A stretch of 64,000 nt of DNA from assembly GCA_965237635.1 (NCBI GenBank), contig CBDEFX010000001.1, positions 310,001 to 374,000 on the forward strand, in the 5' to 3' direction. Made by a program: the position numbers and the translations under genes. The notes under the pieces were generated by a model. The model saw nothing but the letters and a program-made list of their open reading frames with translations, was not told the DNA's origin and did not search any database. The stretch is from CBDEFX01 sp965237635 (GTDB lineage: Bacteria > Chloroflexota > Dehalococcoidia > Lucifugimonadales > CAUZJF01). Shown in pieces: positions 6,959 to 14,878 of the stretch (positions within the stretch are counted from its first letter, which is position 1; every line of letters starts with the position of its first letter).

Positions 6959-8209
6959 CTAGATGAAGCCTCTCAAACGGGCGACGTGTGCGACGCGGCC
7001 GACGCCGATGGCAAACGCGGCCTCTCGATAGGTAATGCCGTCTCGTTCGACCATCGCCCGGACGCCGCCATATGCTTTGGTCATTATCTTGCTGAGCTCC
7101 TCGTTGACACGGCTCTCCTCCCACTGGTGCTGGTACAGGTTCTGCGTCCACTCAAAATAGGAGACTACAACACCACCTGCGTTCACGAGGATGTCCGGTA
7201 GCACCGGTATGCCGCGGTCGTTGAGGACCCGGTCGGCTTCAGGTGTAACGGGATGATTCGCGGCCTCGGCAACGACCTTTGCCTTGACGCTCGATGCATT
7301 GGCTCCATGTATCACCCCGTCAATTGCAGCCGGTACCAGGAAGTCGCAGTCCAGCTCCAAGAGCTCGTCGTTGGTTATCCCCTCCGTCCCCGGCATGCCG
7401 ACGACCGTCCCCGCCTCTTTCTTATGGTTTACAGCGCTCGTCACATCGAGCCCCTCACCGAGAAAGACTCCGCCGCGAGTATCGCTGACCGCAATCACCT
7501 TGCAGCCGATCTCCTGAAGTAGCAGAGCCACCCACTTACCGGCGTTGCCGAACCCGTGGACGGCGACGCGAGCACCCGCAGGGTCCATACCGAGGTCCTT
7601 CGCGGCCTCTATCATGACAAAAACAGACCCCCTCCCCGTGGCCGATTCGCGGCCTACCGAGCCTCCGAACTCCACCGGCTTGCCTGTAACTATCGCCGGC
7701 GTGTAGCCGTGAATCTGGCTGTACGCGTCCATGATCCAGGCCATCGTCTGTGCATTGGTGCCGAGGTCTGGTGCGGGAATGTCGCGGTTGTGACCGAGTA
7801 GGTGCTCGATGTTAGTGGTGTAGCGCCGAGTCAGACGATTGAGCTCTCCCTCGCTCATGCCGCGCGGGTCACACTGTACACCACCCTTGGCCCCGCCAAA
7901 CGGTATGTCCACCAGCGCCGTCTTCCAGGTCATCAGGGACGCCAGCGCCCGTACCTCTTCCTGGTCCGCCATGGGATGATAACGGGTGCCTCCCTTGTAA
8001 GGCCCCCTCGCTCCGTTGTGCTGAACGCGATACCCGGTGAAGACCTCAATCCGCCCGTCGTCCATCCTGACAGGGACCGACACCCTGAGCTCCCGCCACG
8101 GCCTGCGAAGCATCTCCCTTATGCCGTCTTCGAGCTTCAGGCGGTCGGCGGCCTGGTCGAAGAACACGTTGACCTCATCGAAGGCGGTCATACTGGCGGG
8201 CATTGACAT
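6959..8209 (-). CDS. gdhA: Glu/Leu/Phe/Val dehydrogenase family protein (glutamate dehydrogenase)
   Basis: A 416-residue enzyme with the substrate motif GARGPYKGGTRYHP, the catalytic lysine region TALVDIPFGGAKGGV, PAPDLGTNAQTMAWIMDAYS, the VTGKPVEFGGSVGRESATGRG hinge, and a Rossmann NAD(P) domain VAVHGFGNAGKWVA. It would interconvert glutamate and 2-oxoglutarate with ammonia. Length and motifs fit hexameric GDH; leucine dehydrogenases are shorter. The start at 8209 has GGAGG seven bases upstream. The gene may be read with coaX and coaBC. Cofactor preference cannot be told with certainty. Confidence 0.9.
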   Translation of the reverse strand: MSMPASMTAFDEVNVFFDQAADRLKLEDGIREMLRRPWRELRVSVPVRMDDGRIEVFTGYRVQHNGARGPYKGGTRYHPMADQEEVRALASLMTWKTALVDIPFGGAKGGVQCDPRGMSEGELNRLTRRYTTNIEHLLGHNRDIPAPDLGTNAQTMAWIMDAYSQIHGYTPAIVTGKPVEFGGSVGRESATGRGSVFVMIEAAKDLGMDPAGARVAVHGFGNAGKWVALLLQEIGCKVIAVSDTRGGVFLGEGLDVTSAVNHKKEAGTVVGMPGTEGITNDELLELDCDFLVPAAIDGVIHGANASSVKAKVVAEAANHPVTPEADRVLNDRGIPVLPDILVNAGGVVVSYFEWTQNLYQHQWEESRVNEELSKIMTKAYGGVRAMVERDGITYREAAFAIGVGRVAHVARLRGFI

Positions 8210-8240
8210 CTGCAGACCTCCATCGTTACTACTTTAAAGA

Positions 8241-8381
8241 AGAGAAGACTCAAGACTCTTTTCCCACCCGCCCTATCGTTGTTTTGCTGGGGGTTCCCCC
8301 AAACCCCCGCCAAGGGGGCGTCGCCCCCTTTGGAAACTCCCTTGGCACCATTTTAATGGGAATGGCTTTTTGTGCGAAGCC
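8241..8381. repeat. Intergenic direct repeat, copy 1
   Basis: About 141 bases matching 10383-10533 with a few substitutions and small indels, beginning GA-GA-ACTCAAG and ending G-GAAGCC or G-TAAGCC. It contains GGGGGTTCCCCC and a GGGGGCG/CGCCCCC dyad, so the RNA would fold into stacked hairpins. The two copies bracket the HTH gene and cysH. Confidence 0.75.
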
Positions 8382-8398
8382 CCATCAACGGAGAGGAG

Positions 8399-8427
8399 GT
8401 AGGGGCGGGTTTCAAACCCGCCCCTAC
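8399..8427. repeat. Perfect 29-bp palindrome
   Basis: Fourteen-base arms GTAGGGGCGGGTTT and AAACCCGCCCCTAC around a single C. A degenerate relative with GGGCAGGTTT arms lies at 54785-54812. There is no T run, so it is not a standard terminator; a REP-like or cruciform element is more likely. Confidence 0.8.
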
Positions 8428-8742
8428 GTCCAGGTTGGAACACCGGGACTGTGGTTCGAGGCGAGCGAGCAAGACTCGGATAGGACTTTAAGTGCAAGCC
8501 CGGGTGCACGCGCTTGTATTATACGACAGGGCCCTCTTCAATATCGTTGCCGAGGAGCCCTTCGACAAGACCTCCCGCACAGCCTATCTCGGCCGCTCTC
8601 GCGTGCGAGACCGCGCTCAAGGGTCCGGAGTGTCGAGGATCACCCCTCCCTAGACCCTTCGTCCCCCCGATGCGGCATCGGGGCCGAATCGGGACTCAGG
8701 GAAACAGGCGATTCCTGGTGTAAGGTCCCCCCGACAAGCGTA

Positions 8743-9156
8743 TCAGAACGCCTTTCTTCGAGCCCACAGTGCGAATGCGTCGTCGAGGCGCTCGATGCGT
8801 TGCTGCAACTCCTTGAGGTCGATGGCTTTGAGTCCTAAGGATAGCGCGGCCCGCGCAACACGCACCCTGGCGTGGGAGCTTGGGTCTTCCATGGCTTCAG
8901 CCAGCACATGAGCGCCCTTGAGCATGAGGCCTCTAAGCTCGGTGTGGGCGAAGTCGGCGGCCTCCTCGCGAAGCCGCTCCAAGGTCGAACGAAACTCGTG
9001 GTCGTTCATCCAACGGTAGAGGGTGGAGCGGCCGATGTTGGCTAGCCGGGCGCCCTCGGCCATCGTCGGTGCGGCAACCAAGTATGGAATGGCCGCGAGC
9101 TGGTTCTCGTTGAGGCCGGTCTCGGCGTCCGAAATTTCTGTTCCATTTTGTTCCAT
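8743..9156 (-). CDS. Small HTH protein, phage terminase-small-subunit-like (phBC6A51-type)
   Basis: A 137-residue protein starting MEQNGTEISDAETGLNENQL. Residues about 20-60 (IPYLVAAPTMAEGARLANIG then RSTLYRWMNDHEFRSTLERL) form a helix-turn-helix of the kind found in phBC6A51-type proteins and phage small terminases; the rest is a long amphipathic helix pair that could oligomerise. I choose the ATG at 9156, preceded by GAGAGG, because a second locus at 51964-52125 has the same promoter, leader and first six codons with the ATG in the same place. No other phage gene adjoins it, so packaging is doubtful and a DNA-binding or mobile-cassette role is equally possible. Confidence 0.65.
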   Translation of the reverse strand: MEQNGTEISDAETGLNENQLAAIPYLVAAPTMAEGARLANIGRSTLYRWMNDHEFRSTLERLREEAADFAHTELRGLMLKGAHVLAEAMEDPSSHARVRVARAALSLGLKAIDLKELQQRIERLDDAFALWARRKAF

Positions 9157-9275
9157 TGTGTTCCTCTCAGCTTCGGGCTTTGGTACACCGTGGGACAGTG
9201 GGGCAAAGAAATGGGACAGGCCCTGTTGGGTCTGTCCCATAGAACTAGTATAGCACAAGTGTTCGAGGTTGTCGA
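9157..9275 (-). promoter_or_regulatory. Promoter and hairpin leader of the HTH gene
   Basis: On the minus strand TCGACA (9270-9275), 17 bases, then TATACT (9247-9252) preceded by TGC, an extended -10. The leader then holds an imperfect hairpin with arms ATGGGACAG and CTGTCCCAT (9211-9240). The same promoter spacing, hairpin-like GGGACAG/CTGTCCC pair and following sequence occur at 51964-52125. Confidence 0.6.
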
Positions 9276-9531
9276 GAAGGGGTTGGTTATACGATGCGCC
9301 GCTTGACACGTTGGGTGCCAGTCCGTACACTAGATCCAGCATGTTTGTAGGAACGTCAGCGAATTCCATGGTCTGCATGTGTTCTTGTCCCCTCAGCTCG
9401 GGGGCTCGGGCGGGTCCAACGCCGCCCAGGCACGTGCAGGCGTAGCACACCGCTTAATACTCGGAACCCAGCCCCTCGAGCCCAGACCGCTCGGGGGGTT
9501 TTTTTTGGCCTTTTCACGGCGAGGAAGTCAG
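9276..9531 (+). other. cysH 5' leader region
   Basis: No gene is seen. The block GCTCGGGGG at 9396-9404 is the same as the 3' arm of the terminator at 9472-9506, so it can compete for the arm CCCCTCGAGC. A GGCG/CGCC mini-hairpin lies between them near 9409-9427. This is the pattern of a leader with alternative folds; no known riboswitch consensus was recognised. Confidence 0.4.
9472..9506 (+). terminator. Intrinsic terminator / attenuator upstream of cysH
   Basis: A ten-base stem CCCCTCGAGC with GCTCGGGGGG (one T-G pair), a seven-base loop, then eight T. It ends 25 bases before the cysH ATG and has no plus-strand gene before it, which argues for control of cysH rather than simple termination. 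Confidence 0.75.
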
Positions 9532-10332
9532 ATGCTACAAGAGGATGTTCGAGGAGGGCCTCGCCCTCAAACAGAGGTAGAAAGAACAGGCGAGGCAGAG
9601 CCGCCGGCGGCTACGGATATCGACGCCGTTGCGGATGAATATGAGACCCGCTCCGCCGAGGACGTCATTCGATGGGCCCTCGATAGATTCGGTCCGATGG
9701 TCGCCATATCCACAAGCTTCCAGGCTGTGGGTGCGGTGATCCTGGACATAGCCCACCACGTAGATCCCGACGTTAGGGTGTTCACAATCGACACCGGTCG
9801 GCTTCCGCAGGAAACCTACGACCTTATCGACAGGGTCCGGGAATACTACGGCATTTCTGTTGACGTCTACTACCCGGACAACGAAGAGCTTGCCCTAATG
9901 GTGAGCAAGCATGGCATCAACCCCTTCTACCGGAGCGTCTCTCTGAGACTGCTCTGCTGCAACCTACGCAAGGTTAAACCCATGAACCGCGCCTTGAAAG
10001 ACCTGGACGCCTGGATAACGGGCCTCAGGCGGTCCCAGGACGAAACAAGGGCGAACGTGGGCAAGATAGAGGTCGACACCGGGCATGGCGGGATCATCAA
10101 GATCAACCCGCTTGCCGACTGGAGCAACGACCAGGTCTGGGAGTACATCAAAGCCAACCAGGTGCCCTACAACGAGCTTTACGATCGAGGCTACACGAGT
10201 ATAGGCTGCGCACCGTGCACTCGTGCCATTTCACCCGGCGAAGACCTCCGGGCCGGGAGGTGGTGGTGGGAGAAGGGCATGCCCAAAGAGTGCGGAATTC
10301 ACCTAGGCCAGACCTGGGGGCGCACCGTTTAG
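9532..10332 (+). CDS. cysH: Adenylyl-sulfate (APS) reductase, CysH family
   Basis: A 266-residue PP-loop reductase of assimilatory sulfate reduction. Nucleotide-binding parts include MVAISTSFQAVGAVI and FTIDTGRLPQETYDL (about 56-98). Cysteine pairs C142-C143 and C226-xx-C229 are the ligands of the [4Fe-4S] cluster that marks APS-type rather than PAPS-type reductases, and C254 in the C-terminal ECGIH is the catalytic thiol. It would reduce APS to sulfite with thioredoxin. The ATG at 9532 has GAGGAAG five bases upstream; a longer in-frame extension from 9379 would run through the terminator, so it is rejected. sat-cysC follows 319 bases downstream on the same strand. Confidence 0.92.
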   Translation: MLQEDVRGGPRPQTEVERTGEAEPPAATDIDAVADEYETRSAEDVIRWALDRFGPMVAISTSFQAVGAVILDIAHHVDPDVRVFTIDTGRLPQETYDLIDRVREYYGISVDVYYPDNEELALMVSKHGINPFYRSVSLRLLCCNLRKVKPMNRALKDLDAWITGLRRSQDETRANVGKIEVDTGHGGIIKINPLADWSNDQVWEYIKANQVPYNELYDRGYTSIGCAPCTRAISPGEDLRAGRWWWEKGMPKECGIHLGQTWGRTV

Positions 10333-10651
10333 GCCTGTCCCGGCTTTGCACCAGAAATCTCTGCGACTTGCTACCCTTAGGAGATGAGAAAACTCAAGGC
10401 TCTTTTCCCACCCGCCCACCCTATCGTTGTTTTGCTGGGGGTTCCCCCCAAGCCCCCGCCAATTGGGCGTCGCCCCCTTTGGAAACCCCCTTAGGGCGCC
10501 ATTCTTGTGGGAATGTCTTTTTAGTGCTAAGCCGGCTATCTCTCAAAGTTCCACAATAGTCCGCCGAGCCTGGTGCTATCATAGTAGTCCGACATCTGGA
10601 CGTTCGGCACCATTCTGTCCATACCAGGAAGGCAAAGGAGCGACTCGAACA
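10333..10651 (+). other. cysH-sat intergenic region with repeat copy 2
   Basis: Occupied mainly by the second copy of the 140-150 bp repeat (10383-10533). After it I see no gene and no clear promoter; AAAGGAG at 10635-10641 is the ribosome binding site of sat-cysC. Confidence 0.6.
10383..10533. repeat. Intergenic direct repeat, copy 2
   Basis: About 151 bases homologous to 8241-8381, in the same orientation, with the central GGGGGTTCCCCCC block and the conserved GGCGTCGCCCCCTTTGGAAA core. It falls between two genes of one pathway and could form a hairpin-rich intercistronic segment. Confidence 0.75.
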
Positions 10652-12382
10652 TTGAGTGAAAGAATCACCGAGCAGACCCTGATAGCACCCTACGGCGGTA
10701 CTCTGGTCGACCTGATGGTCCCGCCGGACAAGATCGAAGACGTCAAGGCCGCCGCCAGCCATTTGCCCTCTATCCAACTCTCGGAACGGTCTATCTGCGA
10801 CCTGGAGCTACTGGCAACGGGAGCATTCTCCCCACTGGACCGCTTTATGGGGGAGGAGGACCACCGGAGTGTCCTAGACGAGTTGCGCCTGCACACCGGA
10901 CACATCTTCCCGATCCCGGTGACGCTGCCCATCGAGCCTGACTCGGCGGTCCGTACAGGAGGCGACATTGCGCTCAGAGGCTCCCAAAACGAGCTGCTTG
11001 CCGTAATGTCCGTAGAAGAGGCGTATGAATGGGACCGAAATGAGGTGGAGGAGCGCGTCTTCGGCACCCACGACCCCCGCCATCCGCTGGTGGCGGAGAT
11101 GCACCGTTGGGGCAAGCTCAACGTCTCCGGTAGGTTGAGAGTGCTCAAACTACCGGCACGCCATGATTTCCATGAGCTAAGACTCACGCCAGCGCAGACC
11201 AGGGTGAGGCTTCAGACGTTGGGGACGGGCAACGTTGTTGCGTTTCAGACCCGTAACCCCCTCCATAGGGTCCACGAAGAGCTTACCAAGCGCGCGGCCA
11301 AAGAGGTGGACGGAGTCCTCCTAATCCATCCTGTAGTCGGACTGACCAAGCCTGGAGACGTAGACCACTACACTCGTGTACGTACTTACAAGGCCCTGGC
11401 CGATGGCTACTACGAGTCCGGCCGCGTAATGCTCGCGCTCCTTCCGCTAGCCATGCGGCTAGCCGGGCCACGTGAAGCGTTGTGGCACGCCCTAATACGC
11501 AGGAACCACGGCGCCAACTTCCTTATCGTAGGCCGAGACCACGCCGGCCCTGGGGTCGACTCCAAGGGTAATCCATTCTACGGCCCCTACGATGCGCAAG
11601 AGCTCGTCCAGGGCTACACAGACGAGTTGGGAGTGGGTATGGTGCCATTCCGCGAGATGGTATACCTGCCCGACGAAGACCGTTACGAAGAGGTATCAAA
11701 GGTCCCCCCCAAGACGCGCACCGCGTCTATCTCAGGCACCCAGGTGAGGGACGAGTACCTGAGCAACGGCAAATCCTTGCCAACGTGGTTTACAAGGCCT
11801 GAGGTCGCGCAGATCATGGCCGACACCTACCCCCCTCGCCATCAGCAGGGCGTGTGTATCTGGTTTACGGGACTTAGCGGGTCCGGCAAGTCAACAACCG
11901 CAGAAGTCGTCACTGTTCTGCTAATGGAGCACGGCCGGCAGGTGACGGTGCTCGACGGAGACGTTGTACGGACTCATCTGTCCAAGGGGCTCGGGTTCAG
12001 CAAGGAAGACCGGGACGTCAACATCAACCGGATAGGGTTCGTGGCTTCCGAGATCGCCAGGCACGGCGGTATCGTCGTGTGTGCAGCCGTAAGCCCTTAT
12101 AAAGCGGCACGCGACGACGTGCGCAACATGATGGGTCACGAAGGCTTCATCGAGGTGTTCGTGGACACTCCGCTTTCTGTCTGCGAGGAGCGGGACGTGA
12201 AGGGCATGTACGCTATGGCCAGGAGAGGAGAGATCACGGGATTCACCGGCATCGACGACCCGTACGAGCCTCCCGACGACCCTGAGATCACGTTGAATAC
12301 AGTGACTCGCTCAGCGGAGGAGAATGCCCGCTTGATCCTCGAGCTGCTGGCCGACCGGGGTTACGTCAGAAGCGAGGTATAG
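10652..12382 (+). CDS. sat-cysC: Bifunctional sulfate adenylyltransferase / adenylylsulfate kinase
   Basis: A 576-residue fusion. Residues about 1-385 are ATP sulfurylase: QTRNPLHRVHEEL carries the HxxH-type nucleotide motif, followed by LLPLAMRLAGPREALWHALIR and IVGRDHAGPG. Residues about 390-576 are APS kinase: the P-loop FTGLSGSGKST, DGDVVR, FSKEDRDVNINRIGFVA and the KGMYAMARRGEI lid. Together they make APS and then PAPS from sulfate. I place the start at a TTG (10652) with AAGGAG about 11 bases upstream, since no ATG or GTG fits the family start. Beside an APS reductase, the kinase half would serve sulfation or balance APS. The fusion order Sat-CysC is known in several bacteria. Confidence 0.9.
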   Translation: MSERITEQTLIAPYGGTLVDLMVPPDKIEDVKAAASHLPSIQLSERSICDLELLATGAFSPLDRFMGEEDHRSVLDELRLHTGHIFPIPVTLPIEPDSAVRTGGDIALRGSQNELLAVMSVEEAYEWDRNEVEERVFGTHDPRHPLVAEMHRWGKLNVSGRLRVLKLPARHDFHELRLTPAQTRVRLQTLGTGNVVAFQTRNPLHRVHEELTKRAAKEVDGVLLIHPVVGLTKPGDVDHYTRVRTYKALADGYYESGRVMLALLPLAMRLAGPREALWHALIRRNHGANFLIVGRDHAGPGVDSKGNPFYGPYDAQELVQGYTDELGVGMVPFREMVYLPDEDRYEEVSKVPPKTRTASISGTQVRDEYLSNGKSLPTWFTRPEVAQIMADTYPPRHQQGVCIWFTGLSGSGKSTTAEVVTVLLMEHGRQVTVLDGDVVRTHLSKGLGFSKEDRDVNINRIGFVASEIARHGGIVVCAAVSPYKAARDDVRNMMGHEGFIEVFVDTPLSVCEERDVKGMYAMARRGEITGFTGIDDPYEPPDDPEITLNTVTRSAEENARLILELLADRGYVRSEV

Positions 12383-12544
12383 GGCAGACCGGCGAAGTCC
12401 TTAGGGACTGCATCAACCAGGCCCGAGCTCTGGTATCGAAGGATGAGCCGAGCACGAAGGTCAGCGCGGAGTCATCGGGGAACGCGGGAGCAGGAAGCGG
12501 TGGACGCTAGCGGGGACATACCCGAGCTATGTGGGCCAGCCCCT

Positions 12545-12577
12545 CGAGTAGTCCCGATGCCGAATCGGGACTACTCG
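12545..12577. repeat. Perfect palindrome, 14-base arms
   Basis: Arms CGAGTAGTCCCGAT and ATCGGGACTACTCG with a five-base centre GCCGA. It has no T run. It lies between the convergent ends of sat-cysC and the peptide-transporter ATPase. Confidence 0.8.
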
Positions 12578-12600
12578 GAGATACGGTACAGGAGCAGCCT

Positions 12601-12738
12601 CCCGAATATCCTGAGTAGCCCGTCAGTGCGTATCGAGGGACCAGCGCGGCACCAGAGACCTACTCAGGTGTATACGGGGAGTGGCCCCCCCGAATATCCC
12701 GAGTAGCCCGTCGAGGCGTATCGAGGGACCAGCCGCGT
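12601..12738. repeat. Two diverged copies of a 47-50 bp direct repeat
   Basis: Units 12601-12647 and 12689-12738 share about nine of ten bases, separated by about 41 unlike bases. They belong to the GAGTAG...GTATCGA(A)GGGA repeat family also seen near 38.25 kb. Confidence 0.7.
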
Positions 12739-12748
12739 GAAACGCGGG

Positions 12749-13819
12749 CTAGTTTGAGGAAGCCGCCTCACCGGCCGGGCCAGGAGCGGTTGCCAGACCC
12801 TTAAGCTCGAGCTCCTTGGCCCTATGGCACCTAACCAGGCGTCCATCCCCCAACTCTTCCAGCAAGGGCGTTTCCGTAACACACCGGTCGATCACGTAGG
12901 GGCATCGGGGGTGAAAGTAGCAGCCCGATGGAGGGTCGGCCGGGTTAGCCACCTCACCTTGTAGTACCATCCGCTCCGCTCGCGCCCGCGGGTCCGGTAT
13001 AGGGACCGAGGAGAGGAGGGCAGAAGTGTAAGGGTGCTTCGGCTCGTTGAAGAGCTGCTCCGTCTCCCCCATCTCTACGACCTGGCCTACGTACATGACG
13101 GCGACTCGCTGGGCCAGATGTCTTACCACACTCAGGTCGTGGGCCACGAACAGGTAGGTCAGGTTGAACTCATCCTGCAGGTCTTCGAGTAGGTTGATAA
13201 CCTGCGCCTGGACTGACACGTCCAAAGCTGAAACCGGCTCGTCCGCTACGATCAGCCGTGGGCTAAGGGCAAGCGCACGCGCGATTCCGATACGCTGACG
13301 CTCACCGCCGCTGAAGGCGTGAGGGAACCGCCTCATGTACTCTGGACGGAGCCCGACCATACGCATTAGCTCAGCGACCCGGTCCGTGCGTTCCGTCGCG
13401 CTCTTTATACCATTCACCAGCAAAGGCTCGCCAACGATATCGAAAAGCGTCATCCGTGGATTGAGCGAGGCGAATGGGTCCTGGAACACCATCTGCATAT
13501 CCCTGCGGAGCTCGCGGAGCTGGGCTTGAGCCAGCTTGGATATGTCGATCCTCTCCCCTTCGTCTGTACGGAACCAGATCTCCCCACTTGTCGGGTCGAC
13601 AGCCCGTAGGATGCACCTGGCTGTCGTCGTCTTTCCGCACCCGCTCTCGCCCACCAAGGCTAAGGTCTCCCCATGCGTCACAGTGAAGCTGACGTCGTCC
13701 ACGGCGCGGACATTCCCGACCACGCGTTTGAGGAAGCCCTTGGTGATAGGGAAGTACTTTACGAGGTTGTTAACTTCCAGCAGTGGGCCGTCTGTCGTGG
13801 GAGCGGCTTCAGCTACCAC
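12749..13819 (-). CDS. Oligopeptide/dipeptide ABC transporter ATP-binding protein (OppF/DppF type)
   Basis: A 356-residue cytoplasmic ATPase. Walker A is GESGCGKTTTAR, the ABC signature is FSGGERQRIGIARAL, Walker B is RLIVADEPVSALDV, and the switch histidine lies in LFVAHDLSVV. The C-terminal extension has the oligopeptide-transporter cysteine-rich motif GCYFHPRCPY with the downstream RCVTETP. With the OppD-type partner whose gene overlaps its start by 11 bases it would form the ATPase heterodimer of a peptide importer. The start overlap suggests translational coupling. Confidence 0.9.
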   Translation of the reverse strand: MVAEAAPTTDGPLLEVNNLVKYFPITKGFLKRVVGNVRAVDDVSFTVTHGETLALVGESGCGKTTTARCILRAVDPTSGEIWFRTDEGERIDISKLAQAQLRELRRDMQMVFQDPFASLNPRMTLFDIVGEPLLVNGIKSATERTDRVAELMRMVGLRPEYMRRFPHAFSGGERQRIGIARALALSPRLIVADEPVSALDVSVQAQVINLLEDLQDEFNLTYLFVAHDLSVVRHLAQRVAVMYVGQVVEMGETEQLFNEPKHPYTSALLSSVPIPDPRARAERMVLQGEVANPADPPSGCYFHPRCPYVIDRCVTETPLLEELGDGRLVRCHRAKELELKGLATAPGPAGEAASSN

Positions 13820-14864
13820 TTCGCACCTCTTCCGGAGGGTGATGGAGGAAACAGTTCACATGTTGATTGGTCCCCTCCAGCGGAAGGAACTTCGGGACAT
13901 GGACGTTGCACACTCCCTCCATATAGGATGGGCAACGCGGTCTAAACGTACACCCGGAAGGTCGATTGAAAGGGTGCGGTATGTTGCCTGTGATGGACGG
14001 GAGCCTCTCGACGCCCTTGGCGTAGATGCTGGGTATGGAACGCAAGAGCCCCTGGGTATACGGATGCTTCGGAGCGTGGAAAACGTCATCTATGGGTCCC
14101 GACTCAACCTCTCGCCCAAGGTACATGACCACGACATCGTCCGCCATTTCAGCGATCACTCCCAGGTTGTGAGTAATAAGGATAATCGCCATCCCATTCT
14201 TTTCCTGGAGCTCACGCATGAGATCGAGAATCTGAGCTTGGGTGGTCACGTCCAACGCGGTGGTCGGCTCGTCCGCGATCAGCAGCTTCGGATCGGACGA
14301 GAGGGCCATCGCAATCATGGCCCGTTGTCTCAGCCCACCGCTGAGTTGGAAGGACAGCTCTCGGAGCCTCTGCTCTGGGCTAGGGATGCCGACGCTCCCC
14401 AGTAGCTGTGCAGCCTTCTCCATAGCTTCCTTTTGGGAAAGGTCCTGGTGAAGCCTGATCGCCTCGACAAGCTGACTCCCGATGGTATGAACGGGGCTAA
14501 ACGAGGACATGGGCTCCTGGAAGATGAGGGCGATCTCCGAGCCGCGGATCGACCGCATCAACCTCCCATTTGGGGGCTGAGAGGTGATCTCGATCTCCTC
14601 TCCTGCCCCATTGCTGCCGTTACGTCGCCAAGTGATTGATCCATCTTCTACCCGGCCTGGCTTGTCCAGTATGCCCAAGATAGAGCGGCCTATGGTGCTC
14701 TTGCCACAGCCGCTCTCTCCGACGATGCCCAGGGTCTGTCCGGGGTATACGTCAAAGCTTACGCCGTCGACGGCCTGCACCACCCCTTCGTCCGTAGGGA
14801 AGTAGGTCTTAAGGTCCTTTACAGACAGCAGCGGTTGCCGGTCGGTCTCGGTGGTGGTGACCAA
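13809..14864 (-). CDS. Oligopeptide/dipeptide ABC transporter ATP-binding protein (OppD/DppD type)
   Basis: A 351-residue ATPase with Walker A GESGCGKSTIGR, signature QLSGGLRQRAMIAMAL, Walker B KLLIADEPTTALDV and LITHNLGVIAEM. IFQEPMSSFSPVHTIG is the Q-loop region typical of OppD. The C-terminal cysteine motif GCTFRPRCP with the later CNVHVP can hold the [4Fe-4S]-like or structural site known from OppD/DppD proteins. It lies between the permease gene (14 bases upstream) and the OppF-type gene (11-base overlap), a clear operon. Confidence 0.9.
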   Translation of the reverse strand: MVTTTETDRQPLLSVKDLKTYFPTDEGVVQAVDGVSFDVYPGQTLGIVGESGCGKSTIGRSILGILDKPGRVEDGSITWRRNGSNGAGEEIEITSQPPNGRLMRSIRGSEIALIFQEPMSSFSPVHTIGSQLVEAIRLHQDLSQKEAMEKAAQLLGSVGIPSPEQRLRELSFQLSGGLRQRAMIAMALSSDPKLLIADEPTTALDVTTQAQILDLMRELQEKNGMAIILITHNLGVIAEMADDVVVMYLGREVESGPIDDVFHAPKHPYTQGLLRSIPSIYAKGVERLPSITGNIPHPFNRPSGCTFRPRCPSYMEGVCNVHVPKFLPLEGTNQHVNCFLHHPPEEVRSGS

Positions 14865-14878
14865 GGGGACTCCTATCT

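Larger units (their letters stand above)
8210..8742. other. Intergenic region rich in dispersed repeats
   Basis: No credible gene. It holds the first copy of a 140-150 bp direct repeat (8241-8381), a perfect 29-bp palindrome (8399-8427), and at 8665-8683 a CCCCGATGC/GCATCGGGG palindrome that recurs near 38 kb. The sequence CCCTTCGACAAG near 8561 is another short element seen in variants elsewhere in the window. Confidence 0.7.
12383..12748. other. Intergenic region of palindromes and direct repeats
   Basis: No gene. A perfect palindrome with 14-base arms CGAGTAGTCCCGAT/ATCGGGACTACTCG lies at 12545-12577. Two related 47-50 bp units lie at 12601-12647 and 12689-12738, each reading CCCGAATATC, GAGTAGCCCGTC, then GCGTATCGAGGGACCAGC. 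A further relative is at 38239-38280. Confidence 0.75.

Noticed and set aside
8273..8509. Small minus-strand frame ending GLGEPPAKQR in repeat copy 1, with a similar one in copy 2
   Set aside because: The similarity comes from the DNA repeat itself; the frames differ in length and lack ribosome sites, so coding is unlikely.
8743..9156. Prophage remnant around the small-terminase-like gene
   Set aside because: Neighbours are gdhA and cysH; no other phage gene is present within several kilobases.
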